A stretch of DNA of 64,000 nucleotides, taken from NCBI GenBank assembly GCA_027449025.1, contig DAIDMK010000004.1, positions 62,001 through 126,000 of the forward strand, given 5' to 3'. The notes beneath the pieces are model-generated. The model ran no database searches and had not been told where the DNA came from. It saw nothing but the letters and a program-made list of their open reading frames with translations. A program made the position numbers and the translations under genes. The stretch is from Lutibacter sp. (lineage in GTDB: Bacteria > Bacteroidota > Bacteroidia > Flavobacteriales > Flavobacteriaceae). The number at the start of each line of letters is the position of its first letter. Position 1 is the stretch's first letter. Shown here in pieces: positions 16,982-25,387 of this stretch.

Positions 16982-17773
16982 TTACAATGATTTTATCAAT
17001 CCGCCATCTATTGAAATATTGGTTCCTGTAATATAGGATGCATAATTTGAGGCTAAAAATGTCACCAAATAGCCAAACTCATCAGGTTTTCCCAATCTAC
17101 CGGCTGGAATTTCCTGTGTCATTAGTTTTAAATTTTCTTCCAAAGAAACCCCCTTTGTGTTTGCCTGAATTTTATTGAGTTGCTGGATTCTTTCCGTATC
17201 AAAAAGCCCCGTTAAAATAGTATTTACAGTAATTCCAAAAGGCGCAATAACTGTTGCCAATGTTTTTGCCCAAATGGCAACCGCTGCCCTCATGGTGTTC
17301 GATAAAACGAGATTAGATAAAGGTTCTTTAACAGTTAATGAAGCAGTGTTAATAATACGTCCGTAGCTGTTTTTCTTCATATTTTCAACAGCCAATAAAG
17401 TCAAATGACAGGTTGTTTTGAACAATAAATCGAAAGCTTTTTGGTAATCGTCAATATTTTTCTCAAAAACACCGCCAGCTTCAGGACCGTTGGTATTATT
17501 AATTAAAATATCGATGTTCTTATGCTTACAATAGGCGGAAGTTTTTGCTTCAAAATCATTAAAATCGTAAAAATCAACTACAATATAACCATGTTTTTGG
17601 TTAAAACTGGTGTCTAAATCCCTAAGGGTGGCTTTCAGTTTTTCCTCATTTCTCGCCATCAAGGTAATAGCTGCACCACAACTGGCCAATTGTAAGGCTA
17701 TTGCTTTTCCCAATCCCTGGGTACTTGCGCCAACAAGCGCCTTTTTTCCTTCTAAATTAATCTTCATATGCAT
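16982..17773 (-). CDS. SDR-family oxidoreductase with altered catalytic motif
   Basis: 263 residues, Rossmann fold. The cofactor loop ALVGASTQGLGKAIA is at about 12-26 and NNTNGP replaces NNAG near 92. After the conserved catalytic serine (NTASLTVKEP), the usual YxxxK reads SNTMR (in LVLSNTMRAAVAIWAKTLA): Tyr is Ser and Lys is Arg. FabG-like subgroups with this substitution exist; their chemistry is unclear. The C-terminus has the usual GTNISIDGG end. It overlaps the S4 gene by 17 bp, indicating coupled translation. Confidence 0.87.
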   Translation of the reverse strand: MHMKINLEGKKALVGASTQGLGKAIALQLASCGAAITLMARNEEKLKATLRDLDTSFNQKHGYIVVDFYDFNDFEAKTSAYCKHKNIDILINNTNGPEAGGVFEKNIDDYQKAFDLLFKTTCHLTLLAVENMKKNSYGRIINTASLTVKEPLSNLVLSNTMRAAVAIWAKTLATVIAPFGITVNTILTGLFDTERIQQLNKIQANTKGVSLEENLKLMTQEIPAGRLGKPDEFGYLVTFLASNYASYITGTNISIDGGLIKSL

Positions 17774-18140
17774 TTCCTTCTTCGTGTAAATCCTCTATAT
17801 CTCGTCGGTCCTTTTTAGTAGGTCTTCCAACACCTTTTTTTCGATAATAATCTTTGGAATATTTCAACAGATCTAATTTTTCAAATTCCTCTTTTGGTGT
17901 TAAATCAATTCGGTATAAATCGACCAACTTAGCACCCACACGGTTTGTGGGGGTGTCTATGACTTGTATTTCATAATTAATCTGGTTTTTTCTGACAATT
18001 AATTTCTCGCCGATAAAAACTATTTTTGAAGCCTTTACATTGTCGCCATTTAGTTTGATATGGCCTTTTCTGCAGGCTTCTGTAGCCAGACTTCGGGTTT
18101 TATAATAACGTATACACCATAAATACTTATCAATTCTCAT
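17757..18140 (-). CDS. S4-domain RNA-binding protein (Hsp15/HslR-like)
   Basis: 127 residues. MRIDKYLWCIRYYKTRSLATEACRKGHIKLNG (1-32) is the S4 fold, followed by a VKASKIV..GEKLIV strand region and a basic tail. The Hsp15 family binds stalled 50S subunits carrying nascent chains; that role is inferred from the family. It is the first gene of a pair with the SDR, overlapping it by 17 bp. Confidence 0.88.
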   Translation of the reverse strand: MRIDKYLWCIRYYKTRSLATEACRKGHIKLNGDNVKASKIVFIGEKLIVRKNQINYEIQVIDTPTNRVGAKLVDLYRIDLTPKEEFEKLDLLKYSKDYYRKKGVGRPTKKDRRDIEDLHEEGNAYED

Positions 18141-18218
18141 ATAATAACGTTAAATTCTAAATTTCTCTTTAAACAAAGGTAGTAAAATTGTACATTGCGC
18201 CCTTAAAAATTAACTTGA

Positions 18219-18989
18219 ATGAAATTTAAAAATATATTATTTATTCTTGCTGTCAGCACTGTGATTTTTTCTTGCAGTAAGGACAATGACAAAGAGGTTT
18301 TTGATGCAGCAAAGCAATCTTTAGAAGATGATGTTATTTTGATTAAATACTTGCAAACGCATTATTTAAACGAAACAGATGGCGGAATTTGGACCATAAA
18401 AAATGGAGAAACGCCTTTAATGGATCAGGTTGAAGTACAAAATATTACGAAAAATGACATAGCATATAAATTGTATTTTCTACGCCAGTCTGAAGGAGTT
18501 TCAATTTCACCTACAAGAGTCGATTCTGTATTAACAACCTATACTGGTATGTTATTGGATAGCACTGTTTTCGATTCGCGTTCCTCAATGATTTGGATGC
18601 CACTTTCGGGCGTAATTGATGGTTGGAGTTATGGTTTTACCAATTTTAAAGGCGGAACAAAGGTTTTGAATGCTGATGAATCTTTTTATTATGAAAATGC
18701 GGGTAAAGGAATTTTATTTATACCTTCTGGGTTGGCTTATGGAAATATTGGACAAAGCGTTATTCCTTCAAATTCGCCACTTGTTTTTCAAATCACTTTA
18801 AATGATGTTAATATTGCAGATCATGATAACGATGGCGTATTGTCTAAATTAGAATTTCCGATTGGAAGTGATGATTATAAAACTTTTGATACAGATGGTG
18901 ACGGAATTCCAAATTATTTGGATACCGATGATGATGGCGACGGAAAATTAACCAGAGATGAAGACACCAACAATAAGGTAATGTACTGA
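18219..18989 (+). CDS. FKBP-type peptidyl-prolyl isomerase lipoprotein with Ca-binding-like tail; 3' end altered by IS
   Basis: 256 residues. The lipobox ends at Cys19 (VIFSCSKD). An FKBP-like domain spans about 95-200 (GMLLDSTVFDSR, WSYGFTNFKGGTKVL, FIPSGLAYG, PLVFQITLNDV), cell-surface prolyl isomerase type. A tail with DHDNDGVLSKLEF and DTDGDGIPNYLDTDDDGDG repeats (about 205-245) resembles thrombospondin type-3/EF-hand calcium loops. The final codons TAC-TGA lie inside the terminal repeat of the adjacent IS (18984-19001), so the original C-terminus was replaced. Related lipoproteins accompany gliding/type IX secretion in Flavobacteria; that link is inference. Confidence 0.85.
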   Translation: MKFKNILFILAVSTVIFSCSKDNDKEVFDAAKQSLEDDVILIKYLQTHYLNETDGGIWTIKNGETPLMDQVEVQNITKNDIAYKLYFLRQSEGVSISPTRVDSVLTTYTGMLLDSTVFDSRSSMIWMPLSGVIDGWSYGFTNFKGGTKVLNADESFYYENAGKGILFIPSGLAYGNIGQSVIPSNSPLVFQITLNDVNIADHDNDGVLSKLEFPIGSDDYKTFDTDGDGIPNYLDTDDDGDGKLTRDEDTNNKVMY

Positions 18990-19100
18990 AAAATAGTTGG
19001 TGGATTTCACAAAAATAATTTGTATTATATGCTCATTAATCTGAAGAGGAAATATGCTCTGGTGGAGACCAACATATGAGCAATAAGATTAATGCAATAA

Positions 19101-19144
19101 GGTAAAATGGGCAGTTCATTTTGGACTGCCTTTTTCATTTTACC
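19101..19144. terminator. Hairpin inside the IS, downstream of the transposase gene
   Basis: Stem GGTAAAATG/CATTTTACC (19101-19109 with 19136-19144) enclosing GGCAGT/ACTGCC (19110-19115 with 19125-19130) and followed by T-runs. It probably terminates transposase mRNA or blocks read-through into or out of the IS. Confidence 0.65.
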
Positions 19145-19169
19145 TGTTTGCTTTATGGCTAAAGAAAAC

Positions 19170-20143
19170 TCACTTCTGATTGGTTAAAAATATATACCAT
19201 TTTATGAAGTTCATTCTGTTTTTAGTTGTTAATCCGCGATGAATATCTAAATGATTTTTCAGATGACTAAAAAATCCTTCAATGCCATTTGTAGTTCTGG
19301 GAATGTTTGAATTTTTTAGATAATGAAACATATTAGGCAAGGCGCTTTTTATTGTAGAATATGAACGTCTAAGTAGTTTGTGCGTGTACCAATATCTCTC
19401 TGTTTCTTCATTAATAGTCTTTTCATTTATATAGAGTTTGTGCCTATCATACCAATCATTAAATTCTTGTATCCAAAAAAATTTGTCGTTTTGAGTTTGA
19501 ATTTTTAAAAGCATTAAAACAATACTTCTTAATTCTTGTCCAGCAATATGTTTTGGATATTTGGTCAGCCATAGCAAGCACATTCTTTGAATATGTACCA
19601 AACAACGTTGCACTTTTGCCTCTGGAATTGCTCTTTTTATTGCCTTTAAAATACTTTTATGGCCATCTGTTGTAACGCTTTCGATTTGGATACCCAACTT
19701 AATTAGGTTCTCTAGATCTTCCTTCATTTCTTGATAATCCTCACTATCAGTAAAACGAATAAGCTGCGTATAACCGTCCAAATTGTCTTGATAACATATC
19801 AAACAGAACTTCTCAAAATAGGTAGCGTCCATCCTCAAATTAACGTTACTTCTTTTAATGATTTTTACCCTGGGAGCTTGTTCTAAAATTGTATAAAAAG
19901 TCCGTTGTAAAGTATCTTTTGAATAACCACTATCACGAACAATGGTTTTATATGTTTGACGCTCAATAACCCATTTTTTAAACCAAACAAATCGATTTTT
20001 TAGACGTTGTTCAGGTCTATTATCAGTGAATAATAATCCACAATTTTTGCATTTAAACCGCTGTTTATTATTTTGTTTTCCCCAACGAATAACATCGAGA
20101 CTTTTACAACCCCAACAACGCTTTTTTTTGACGTTTTTTCCAT
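19170..20143 (-). CDS. IS256-like zinc-finger-variant transposase, probable -1 frameshift
   Basis: Reading starts at the ATG whose first base is 20143 (MEKTSKK) and must slip -1 on a run of eight A (20122-20129, slippery A-AAA-AAA) to enter the long frame. That frame gives a zinc-binding N-terminus (CWGCKSLDVIRWGKQ..., FKCKNCG), then a helix-turn-helix-like GYSKDTLQRTFY, then a DDE/MULE-type catalytic part (TTDGHKSILKAIKRAIPEA, QRCLVHIQRM, and NGIEGFFSHLKNHL near the end). The joined product is about 324 residues, a full transposase. The long frame is intact from the slip to its stop at 19170, which suggests programmed frameshifting rather than decay. Confidence 0.8.
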
Positions 20144-20150
20144 ATTAAAA

Positions 20151-20180
20151 AAGTTTGATGAAACGAATTTCATCAAACTT
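20151..20180. promoter_or_regulatory. Perfect hairpin upstream of the transposase start
   Basis: AAGTTTGATGAAA (20151-20163) and its exact complement (20168-20180) enclose a CGAA loop. The hairpin ends 8 bp before the transposase ATG. It could hide the start codon in read-through transcripts, a known way for IS elements to avoid activation by outside promoters, or act as a terminator. Confidence 0.6.
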
Positions 20181-20237
20181 CTTGGAATCTCAATGGTAAT
20201 AATGCCTAACAGACTATTTACCAACTATTTTTCAGTA

Positions 20238-20291
20238 TTATGCCCCGAAAAAAAGTTTGGAACAAAAGGCGCGACCCTTGTGGTAACGCCC
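20238..20291 (+). repeat. Truncated copy of the 86-bp repeat family (copy E)
   Basis: The segment ends with GGCGCGACCCTTGTGGTAACGCCC, the same 3' block as copies A-D. Its 5' part is missing at the IS junction. Confidence 0.5.
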
Positions 20292-20376
20292 AAAACATTT
20301 TTATACTGATGGCTTTTGATTGTTTAATTTAACCAAATGCTATGAAGTTTTAACCAGCTTTTAATTATTAATTCAG

Positions 20377-20976
20377 TTAGTTGGCGTGCAACAAACTGAG
20401 CAGTTCGTTTTGTGTGTTGTTGCCCTTGTCTTTATTGTACCAAATTTGCAGGTTCTTTTTAAATTCTTCGTCCAAACTTCCGTTTTGAGCTTTATAATCC
20501 ACAACCATTTTTGAGGCAACAGTTGGTCGCGGACCCCAGGAATCCAAGACATTATTTTCTTGATCCAAAATAAGGACTTTAGGGATAGACTTGCTTCCGT
20601 TGGTTAAATATTGGTTCATTAAATCCTCATTTTCATCGCGCAATACAATTTTGAAATCGATTTTATCTGAGGCTTCCGCAACTTTATTGATGATTGGCAA
20701 TATTTGGGCAGCATCACCGCACCAGCCTTCGGCAATCACTAAAAAGGTAAATCCTTTGTTCAAATTATTCAAATAATTTTGTGTTGAGGCATTAATGTCT
20801 AATGTTTTATCCAACCGGTCCATTCTTTTGTCGTTTAAAATACTGAAAGTCAAACGATCTTCTGTTTGTTCTATGCCAGTTGATTTTCCTTCAGCAAGCA
20901 ACTTTTTTATTAAATTTCTATAAGCAGGATACGAAATTGTGTTATTTAAACTGTTTTTTATGAGGGAGTTGTTCAT
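20377..20976 (-). CDS. Thioredoxin-family protein (WCGDA active site)
   Basis: 199 residues from the ATG at 20976 (MNNSLIKNSLNN); the alternative start at 21009 adds a basic leader. The thioredoxin fold carries AEGWCGDAAQILPIINKVAE (about 83-102): a WCGD motif with a single Cys instead of CxxC, and KSIPKVLILD with the cis-Pro loop. Family members of this form act as thiol reductants or bacillithiol-like partners. No signal peptide. It stands alone, divergent from the nos cluster. Confidence 0.8.
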   Translation of the reverse strand: MNNSLIKNSLNNTISYPAYRNLIKKLLAEGKSTGIEQTEDRLTFSILNDKRMDRLDKTLDINASTQNYLNNLNKGFTFLVIAEGWCGDAAQILPIINKVAEASDKIDFKIVLRDENEDLMNQYLTNGSKSIPKVLILDQENNVLDSWGPRPTVASKMVVDYKAQNGSLDEEFKKNLQIWYNKDKGNNTQNELLSLLHAN

Positions 20977-21140
20977 TTTTTTAGTAAATTTATGACCGTT
21001 TAGACGCATTTGAGATTATTTCCTTACAGCAATTAAGCATTTTTAAATCTCTGGTGCAAATTTATAAATAGATTTTGAATTACAAGTGTAATATTGATTA
21101 CGTTAAATAAAGACAATTTTATCTTTTGTTTATTAAAAGG

Positions 21141-21183
21141 TGATATAAGTCATATTTTAGCTTATTTTTGCAGATTATATTTG
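21141..21183 (+). promoter_or_regulatory. Candidate promoter of the nos cluster with FNR/CRP-like site
   Basis: TATATTTG at 21176-21183 is a perfect -7 box, 33 bp before the fasciclin-gene ATG. Upstream, GTGAT-ATAA-GTCAT (21140-21153) has the TGA-N6-TCA core and spacing of FNR/CRP-family sites. Its centre lies roughly 41-44 bp before the expected transcription start, the place where such activators touch RNA polymerase. The half-sites match the FNR consensus only in part (4/5 and 3/5). Confidence 0.4.
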
Positions 21184-21215
21184 CTGGGTATTTATTAACA
21201 ATTAACCATTAAATT

Positions 21216-21794
21216 ATGAAAAAAATCAATTTAACCATTTCATTTCTTGCATTATTGGCACTTATCATGGTGTCATGCAACGGAGGAGAAAAAAAGCCAG
21301 AAGCCACTGAAACCCAAACAGAAACTGCACCTGCAGCCCAAGGTCAATCAACAGTAATTGATACTGTTTCCGCGGCTAATGCATTGCAAGTTGCAAAATC
21401 ATTAGACGATTTTAAAACCTTAGTGGTGGCTATTGAAGCTGCTGGTGTTGAAGATGCGCTTGTAAACGCAGGACCTTTAACCGTTTTTGCACCTGTTAAT
21501 GGCGCATTTGACAAACTTCCTGCTGGAACTGTGGAAGATTTATTGAAACCCGAAAATAAATCCAAATTGGCTTTTATTTTAAAAAACCACGTGGCTCCTG
21601 CAAATTATCCTGAAAAACAACTGAAAAAAGAAGCCGAAAAAGGACGTGATTTGTATATGGCCTCAGGAAAATATTTAACTGTTGAGGCGAAAGAAGACGG
21701 AATTTATGTGGGTGGAGCCAAGATTTTGAAAACAGTGCAAGTAAGCAATGGCTGGATTCACGTAATAGACAACGTATTGGTGCCGGCCGAATAA
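21216..21794 (+). CDS. Fasciclin-domain lipoprotein of the nos cluster
   Basis: 192 residues. Lipobox MVSC with Cys21, a Thr/Glu/Ala-rich linker (about 25-45) and one fasciclin (FAS1) domain: VVAIEAAGVEDALVNAGPLTVFAPVNGAFDKLP (about 70-102), FILKNHVAP and NGWIHVIDNVLVP at the end. FAS1 domains mediate adhesion or protein contacts outside the cytoplasm. It lies 121 bp upstream of the cytochrome gene, in the same direction and behind the candidate nos promoter, so a role with the periplasmic reductase is likely but not shown. Confidence 0.85.
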   Translation: MKKINLTISFLALLALIMVSCNGGEKKPEATETQTETAPAAQGQSTVIDTVSAANALQVAKSLDDFKTLVVAIEAAGVEDALVNAGPLTVFAPVNGAFDKLPAGTVEDLLKPENKSKLAFILKNHVAPANYPEKQLKKEAEKGRDLYMASGKYLTVEAKEDGIYVGGAKILKTVQVSNGWIHVIDNVLVPAE

Positions 21795-21915
21795 TTTTAA
21801 AGCAAAAACAACAACATAAAAATAAAACAACCAAGAATTAATATCTTAAAAAGTGCTATCTAAAGGAAAAACTAATTAAAAACAAATTAAAAACAGATTA
21901 AAACAAATTAAACAG

Positions 21916-22389
21916 ATGAAATTAAGAGTATTAGTATTTACAATTGCAGCAATAATAATCACAAGTTGTGGAGGTGAAGGCAAAAAGGAGGAAAAAGTAG
22001 CAGCGCCTGTTGAAGAACAAAAAGCAGTCGTTGAAACCGATCCAATGAAAGATAAAGGTGTTGGTCCTATTACCAGTATTACCCTTGGTGAAATTGACCA
22101 AAAAATGGCCGAGGAAGGCAAAGCGGTATTCTTGGCAAATTGTTCTGCTTGTCATAAAATAAGCAAAAGAGTGGTTGGTCCAGCATTGATGGGCGTTACT
22201 GAAAGACGTACACCAGAATGGATTATGAATATGATTTTAAATCCTGAAAGAATGGTAGCCGAAAATCCTATTGCAAAAGCATTATTGGCTGAATATTTGG
22301 CACCTATGGCAAACCAACATTTAACAGAAGCTGAAGCAAGGCTCATATTGGAATACTTTAGAACTAAAACATCTGCAACGGATGAATAG
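21916..22389 (+). CDS. Lipoprotein cytochrome c of the nos cluster
   Basis: 157 residues. Lipobox ITSC (Cys18), acidic/lysine linker, then a class I cytochrome c: heme motif C76-SA-C79-H80 (FLANCSACHK), GPALMGV after it, and a Met ligand in LAPMANQHLTE. It is expected to be a membrane-anchored periplasmic electron donor to NosZ. It ends 42 bp before nosZ, so both are on one transcript. Confidence 0.9.
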   Translation: MKLRVLVFTIAAIIITSCGGEGKKEEKVAAPVEEQKAVVETDPMKDKGVGPITSITLGEIDQKMAEEGKAVFLANCSACHKISKRVVGPALMGVTERRTPEWIMNMILNPERMVAENPIAKALLAEYLAPMANQHLTEAEARLILEYFRTKTSATDE

Positions 22390-22431
22390 ATAAATTCAAT
22401 GAACAATCAACAAACAAATAAATATTAGAGT

Positions 22432-24405
22432 ATGAAAACAATTTTTAAATCTTTACTTGTAATTACAGTACTTTCAATGGTGCTGGGCAGTTGTGGAAAA
22501 GGTGACTCAAAGAAAAACGGAGCCTTATCCGGCAATGCTGCTGAAAGAGTGTATGTGGCACCTGGTGAATACGATGAATTCTACGCTTTTCTTTCTGGTG
22601 GATTCAGCGGTCAATTGGCTGTTTACGGACTTCCTTCCGGAAGATTATTTAAAGTAATCCCGGTTTTTTCTGTTGATCCAGAAAAAGCTTACGGATTTAG
22701 TGAAGAAACAAAACCAATGTTGAACACTTCTCACGGATTTATTCCTTGGGATGATTCTCACCATCCAGATATTTCTCAAACTACAGGTGAATTGGACGGG
22801 CGTTGGATCTTTATTAATGGTAACAATACACCGCGTATCGCAAGAATTGACCTAACAAGTTTCGAAACTGCCGAAATTATTGAAATTCCTAACTCAGCTG
22901 GGAACCACAGTTCTTCTTATGTGACTGAAAATACCGAATATGTAGTGGCTGGAACACGTTTTTCGATTCCTTATCCGCAAAAAGATATGCCGATTAATGA
23001 GTATAAAGGAAATTTTAAAGGTGCCTTAACTTTTATCGCGGTAGATCCTAAAAACGGCTCTATGGATATCAAGTTTCAATTGATGATGCCAGGTTTTAAT
23101 TACGATTTATCACATCCTGGAAGAGGCGCTTCCCATGGCTGGTTTTTCTTCACAACCTATAATACGGAAGAAGCAAATTCATTGTTAGAAGTAAACGCTT
23201 CCCAAAATGACAAAGATTATATTGCTGCCATCAACTGGAAAAAAATTGAAGAATATGTGAACAATGGCGGCGGTAAAAAAACGCCAACCAAATATGCGCA
23301 CAATGTTTATAATGAAGAAACGCATAGCGCTACTTCTACCATAAAAGAGGAAGTGTTAATTATCAATCCAAGTGATGTTCCTGGGGCTATTTATTTTATG
23401 CCTACACCAAAATCTCCTCATGGTTGCGATGTTGATCCAACAGGTGAATACATTGTTGGTAGTGGAAAATTAGCGGCTGAGTTAACAGTCCATTCATTCA
23501 GTAAAATGATTAAAGCCATTGATGAGAAAAAATTTGATGGCGATGCATATGGTATTCCAATTTTGCAATATGAAGCTACTTTGGCCGGTGCAGTAAAACA
23601 ACCAGGCTTAGGACCGCTACATACCGAATTTGACGGAAAAGGAAATGCTTATACCACCTTCTTTATTTCATCTGAAGTGGTTAAGTGGAAATTGGGAACT
23701 TGGGAAGTTATCGACAGAAAACCAGTGTTTTATTCTGTAGGGCACTTGATGATTCCTGGAGGAAATTCAAGAAAACCTTTCGGAAAATATTTGGTAGCGA
23801 TGAACAAAATTACCAAAGACCGTTATTTATCAACTGGTCCAGAAGTAACGCAATCTGCACAATTGTTCGATATTACAGGGGAAAAAATGGAAATGTTGTT
23901 AGATTTTCCAACCATTGGTGAACCGCATTATGCCGCAGGAATTCCAGCGAGTATGATTATGCCTAAATCTAAAAAAATATACAAGTTAGAAGAGAATAAA
24001 CATCCTTATGCTACCAAATCTGAAGCTACTTCCAAAGTGGTAAGAAAAGGTAACGAAGTTCATGTGTATATGACCATGATTCGCTCTCACTTTGCGCCAG
24101 ACAATATTGAAGGAATTCAAGTGGGTGACAAAGTCTTTTTCCACGTAACAAACCTAGAGCAAGATTATGATGTGCCGCACGGATTTGCCGTAATTGGGGC
24201 AAATACTTCGGAGTTGTTAATTATGCCTGGGCAAACAAAAACCAATATCTGGGAACCTAAACAAGTTGGGGTTTGGCCATTTTATTGCACAGATTTCTGT
24301 TCAGCATTGCACCAAGAAATGCAAGGTTATATCAGAGTATCTCCAAAAGGATCTAATGTTCCTTTAACATATACTTTGGATGGTGATGCCGTTGATGCTG
24401 AATAA
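22432..24405 (+). CDS. nosZ: Nitrous-oxide reductase, clade II (Sec-exported, predicted lipoprotein)
   Basis: 657 residues. Reduces N2O to N2, the last step of denitrification. The N-terminus has no twin-arginine; it is a Sec/lipoprotein signal with lipobox VLGSC (Cys21), so the enzyme should be lipid-anchored. The seven-bladed propeller carries CuZ histidine motifs (WDDSHHPDIS near 100-110, GRGASHGW, SPHGCDVD, GPLHTEFDG). The C-terminal cupredoxin has the CuA motif CTDFCSALHQEM (about 619-630) and YDVPHGF. Length and motifs fit clade II. It is preceded by cytochrome c and followed by a strong terminator; nosL, D, F, Y are downstream. Confidence 0.97.
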   Translation: MKTIFKSLLVITVLSMVLGSCGKGDSKKNGALSGNAAERVYVAPGEYDEFYAFLSGGFSGQLAVYGLPSGRLFKVIPVFSVDPEKAYGFSEETKPMLNTSHGFIPWDDSHHPDISQTTGELDGRWIFINGNNTPRIARIDLTSFETAEIIEIPNSAGNHSSSYVTENTEYVVAGTRFSIPYPQKDMPINEYKGNFKGALTFIAVDPKNGSMDIKFQLMMPGFNYDLSHPGRGASHGWFFFTTYNTEEANSLLEVNASQNDKDYIAAINWKKIEEYVNNGGGKKTPTKYAHNVYNEETHSATSTIKEEVLIINPSDVPGAIYFMPTPKSPHGCDVDPTGEYIVGSGKLAAELTVHSFSKMIKAIDEKKFDGDAYGIPILQYEATLAGAVKQPGLGPLHTEFDGKGNAYTTFFISSEVVKWKLGTWEVIDRKPVFYSVGHLMIPGGNSRKPFGKYLVAMNKITKDRYLSTGPEVTQSAQLFDITGEKMEMLLDFPTIGEPHYAAGIPASMIMPKSKKIYKLEENKHPYATKSEATSKVVRKGNEVHVYMTMIRSHFAPDNIEGIQVGDKVFFHVTNLEQDYDVPHGFAVIGANTSELLIMPGQTKTNIWEPKQVGVWPFYCTDFCSALHQEMQGYIRVSPKGSNVPLTYTLDGDAVDAE

Positions 24406-24436
24406 ATTTTAGTAAAAAGTATCTTAACATATAAAT

Positions 24437-24472
24437 AAACGGGCGAGAAAATAAACCAGCTCGCCCGTTTTT
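24437..24472 (+). terminator. Intrinsic terminator after nosZ
   Basis: Stem AAACGGGCGAG (24437-24447) with its exact complement (24460-24470) plus a T-run. The high-GC stem stands out in this AT-rich sequence. It should limit expression of downstream accessory genes relative to nosZ. Confidence 0.85.
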
Positions 24473-24656
24473 AATATAAAATCATCATGAAAAAATTCAT
24501 TTGCTGTTTGCACACATCTTCCCCCTAAGTAATCTAGATTTTATTTTGTGATTGAGAAAAACCTTAAAAGCACAAATTAAAATTTTTATAAAAAGGATAT
24601 CTCGTGTAAAGTGTGTCATTTTTTGCCACATTTAATAAAGCAATAAATTAAATCAA

Positions 24657-25250
24657 ATGAAAAAATCTAAAATTTTAATGATAGTGGGTTCCCTGCTATT
24701 ACTTGGGCTATTTGTGTTTCCATTGTGGAATATTACACTTGAAGCGCCGCAATATCCAATTCCGCTAGGAATGGACATCTACATCAATAAATTTGTAGAT
24801 ACGCACGAATTTGATATTAAAAATATCAATTTAATGAACCATTATGTAGGTATGCAAAACATTCCAGAAACCATCCCTGAGTTTAAAATATTTCCAGTGG
24901 CTATTGGTATCATGGTAGTTTTAGGAGTAATTATCGGATTTTTTGGCAATCATAAATTATTTTTGGCTTGGTTTGTTTTGATGTGTATTTTAGGTACAGC
25001 CGGCATGTACGATTTTTATATGTGGGAATACAACTACGGACACAATTTAAGTCCGAAAGCAATTATGAATTTTAAAAACCCTGATGGTTCTGTTATGGGT
25101 TTTCAACCGCCGCTTTTTGGTACAAAGGACATTCTTAATTTTACCGCACATTCGTATCCAAGAACAGGCGCCTACTTTTTATTTGTAGGGATGTTATTGA
25201 CCTTTGTTTCATTTTTCGTCGGTAAAAAAGAAGCAAAAGCAAAAGCATAA
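24657..25250 (+). CDS. Nos-cluster integral membrane protein
   Basis: 197 residues. An N-terminal helix (5-25), a periplasmic segment of about 75 residues (rich in Asn/His: MNHYVGMQNIPE), then helices near 99-118, 122-140 and 172-192, and a lysine-rich end. It occupies the position after nosZ where clade II clusters often carry a membrane protein of unknown role (NosB-like); I cannot confirm homology. It has its own terminator downstream and lies behind the nosZ terminator, so it probably has its own promoter. Confidence 0.7.
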   Translation: MKKSKILMIVGSLLLLGLFVFPLWNITLEAPQYPIPLGMDIYINKFVDTHEFDIKNINLMNHYVGMQNIPETIPEFKIFPVAIGIMVVLGVIIGFFGNHKLFLAWFVLMCILGTAGMYDFYMWEYNYGHNLSPKAIMNFKNPDGSVMGFQPPLFGTKDILNFTAHSYPRTGAYFLFVGMLLTFVSFFVGKKEAKAKA

Positions 25251-25270
25251 GTATATTATTGGTATTTAAA

Positions 25271-25306
25271 ATTAAAACGAGTGTGTACTCCTGCACTCGT
25301 TTTAAT
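25271..25306 (+). terminator. Intrinsic terminator after the nos membrane-protein gene
   Basis: ATTAAAACGAGTG (25271-25283) pairs exactly with CACTCGTTTTAAT (25294-25306) around a 10-base loop. A/T runs on both sides would allow either direction. Confidence 0.8.
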
Positions 25307-25387
25307 TTAATTATTTATAGAAATGGGCTGTTAATTAAGCAGTGAATTTCTAAATACTCAATTCTAAATACTAATCGGTATTTTTCG

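Larger units (their letters stand above)
18984..20237. mobile_element. Insertion sequence (IS256-like, zinc-finger variant), 1254 bp
   Basis: Perfect 18-bp terminal inverted repeats: TACTGAAAAATAGTTGGT at 18984-19001 and its complement at 20220-20237. The element encodes one transposase on the minus strand in two frames. No clean target duplication is visible (left flank TAATG, right flank TTATG). The right flank (20238-20291) is the end of a copy of the 86-bp repeat family, so the IS landed between the FKBP gene end and that repeat. Confidence 0.85.

Noticed and set aside
18971-19105. CAATAAGGTAA occurs at 18971-18981 and 19095-19105, which could be target duplications of a small inserted element
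   Set aside because: The segment between them begins with the IS terminal repeat but has no matching second end, and the perfect 18-bp repeat partner is at 20220. The short repeat is best taken as chance or as part of FKBP coding sequence.
20000-20224. A 74-codon ORF read on the minus strand upstream of the transposase
   Set aside because: Its second half is the out-of-frame reading of the zinc-finger part of the transposase; it is only relevant up to the A8 slip site. The upstream part crosses the hairpin and the terminal repeat.
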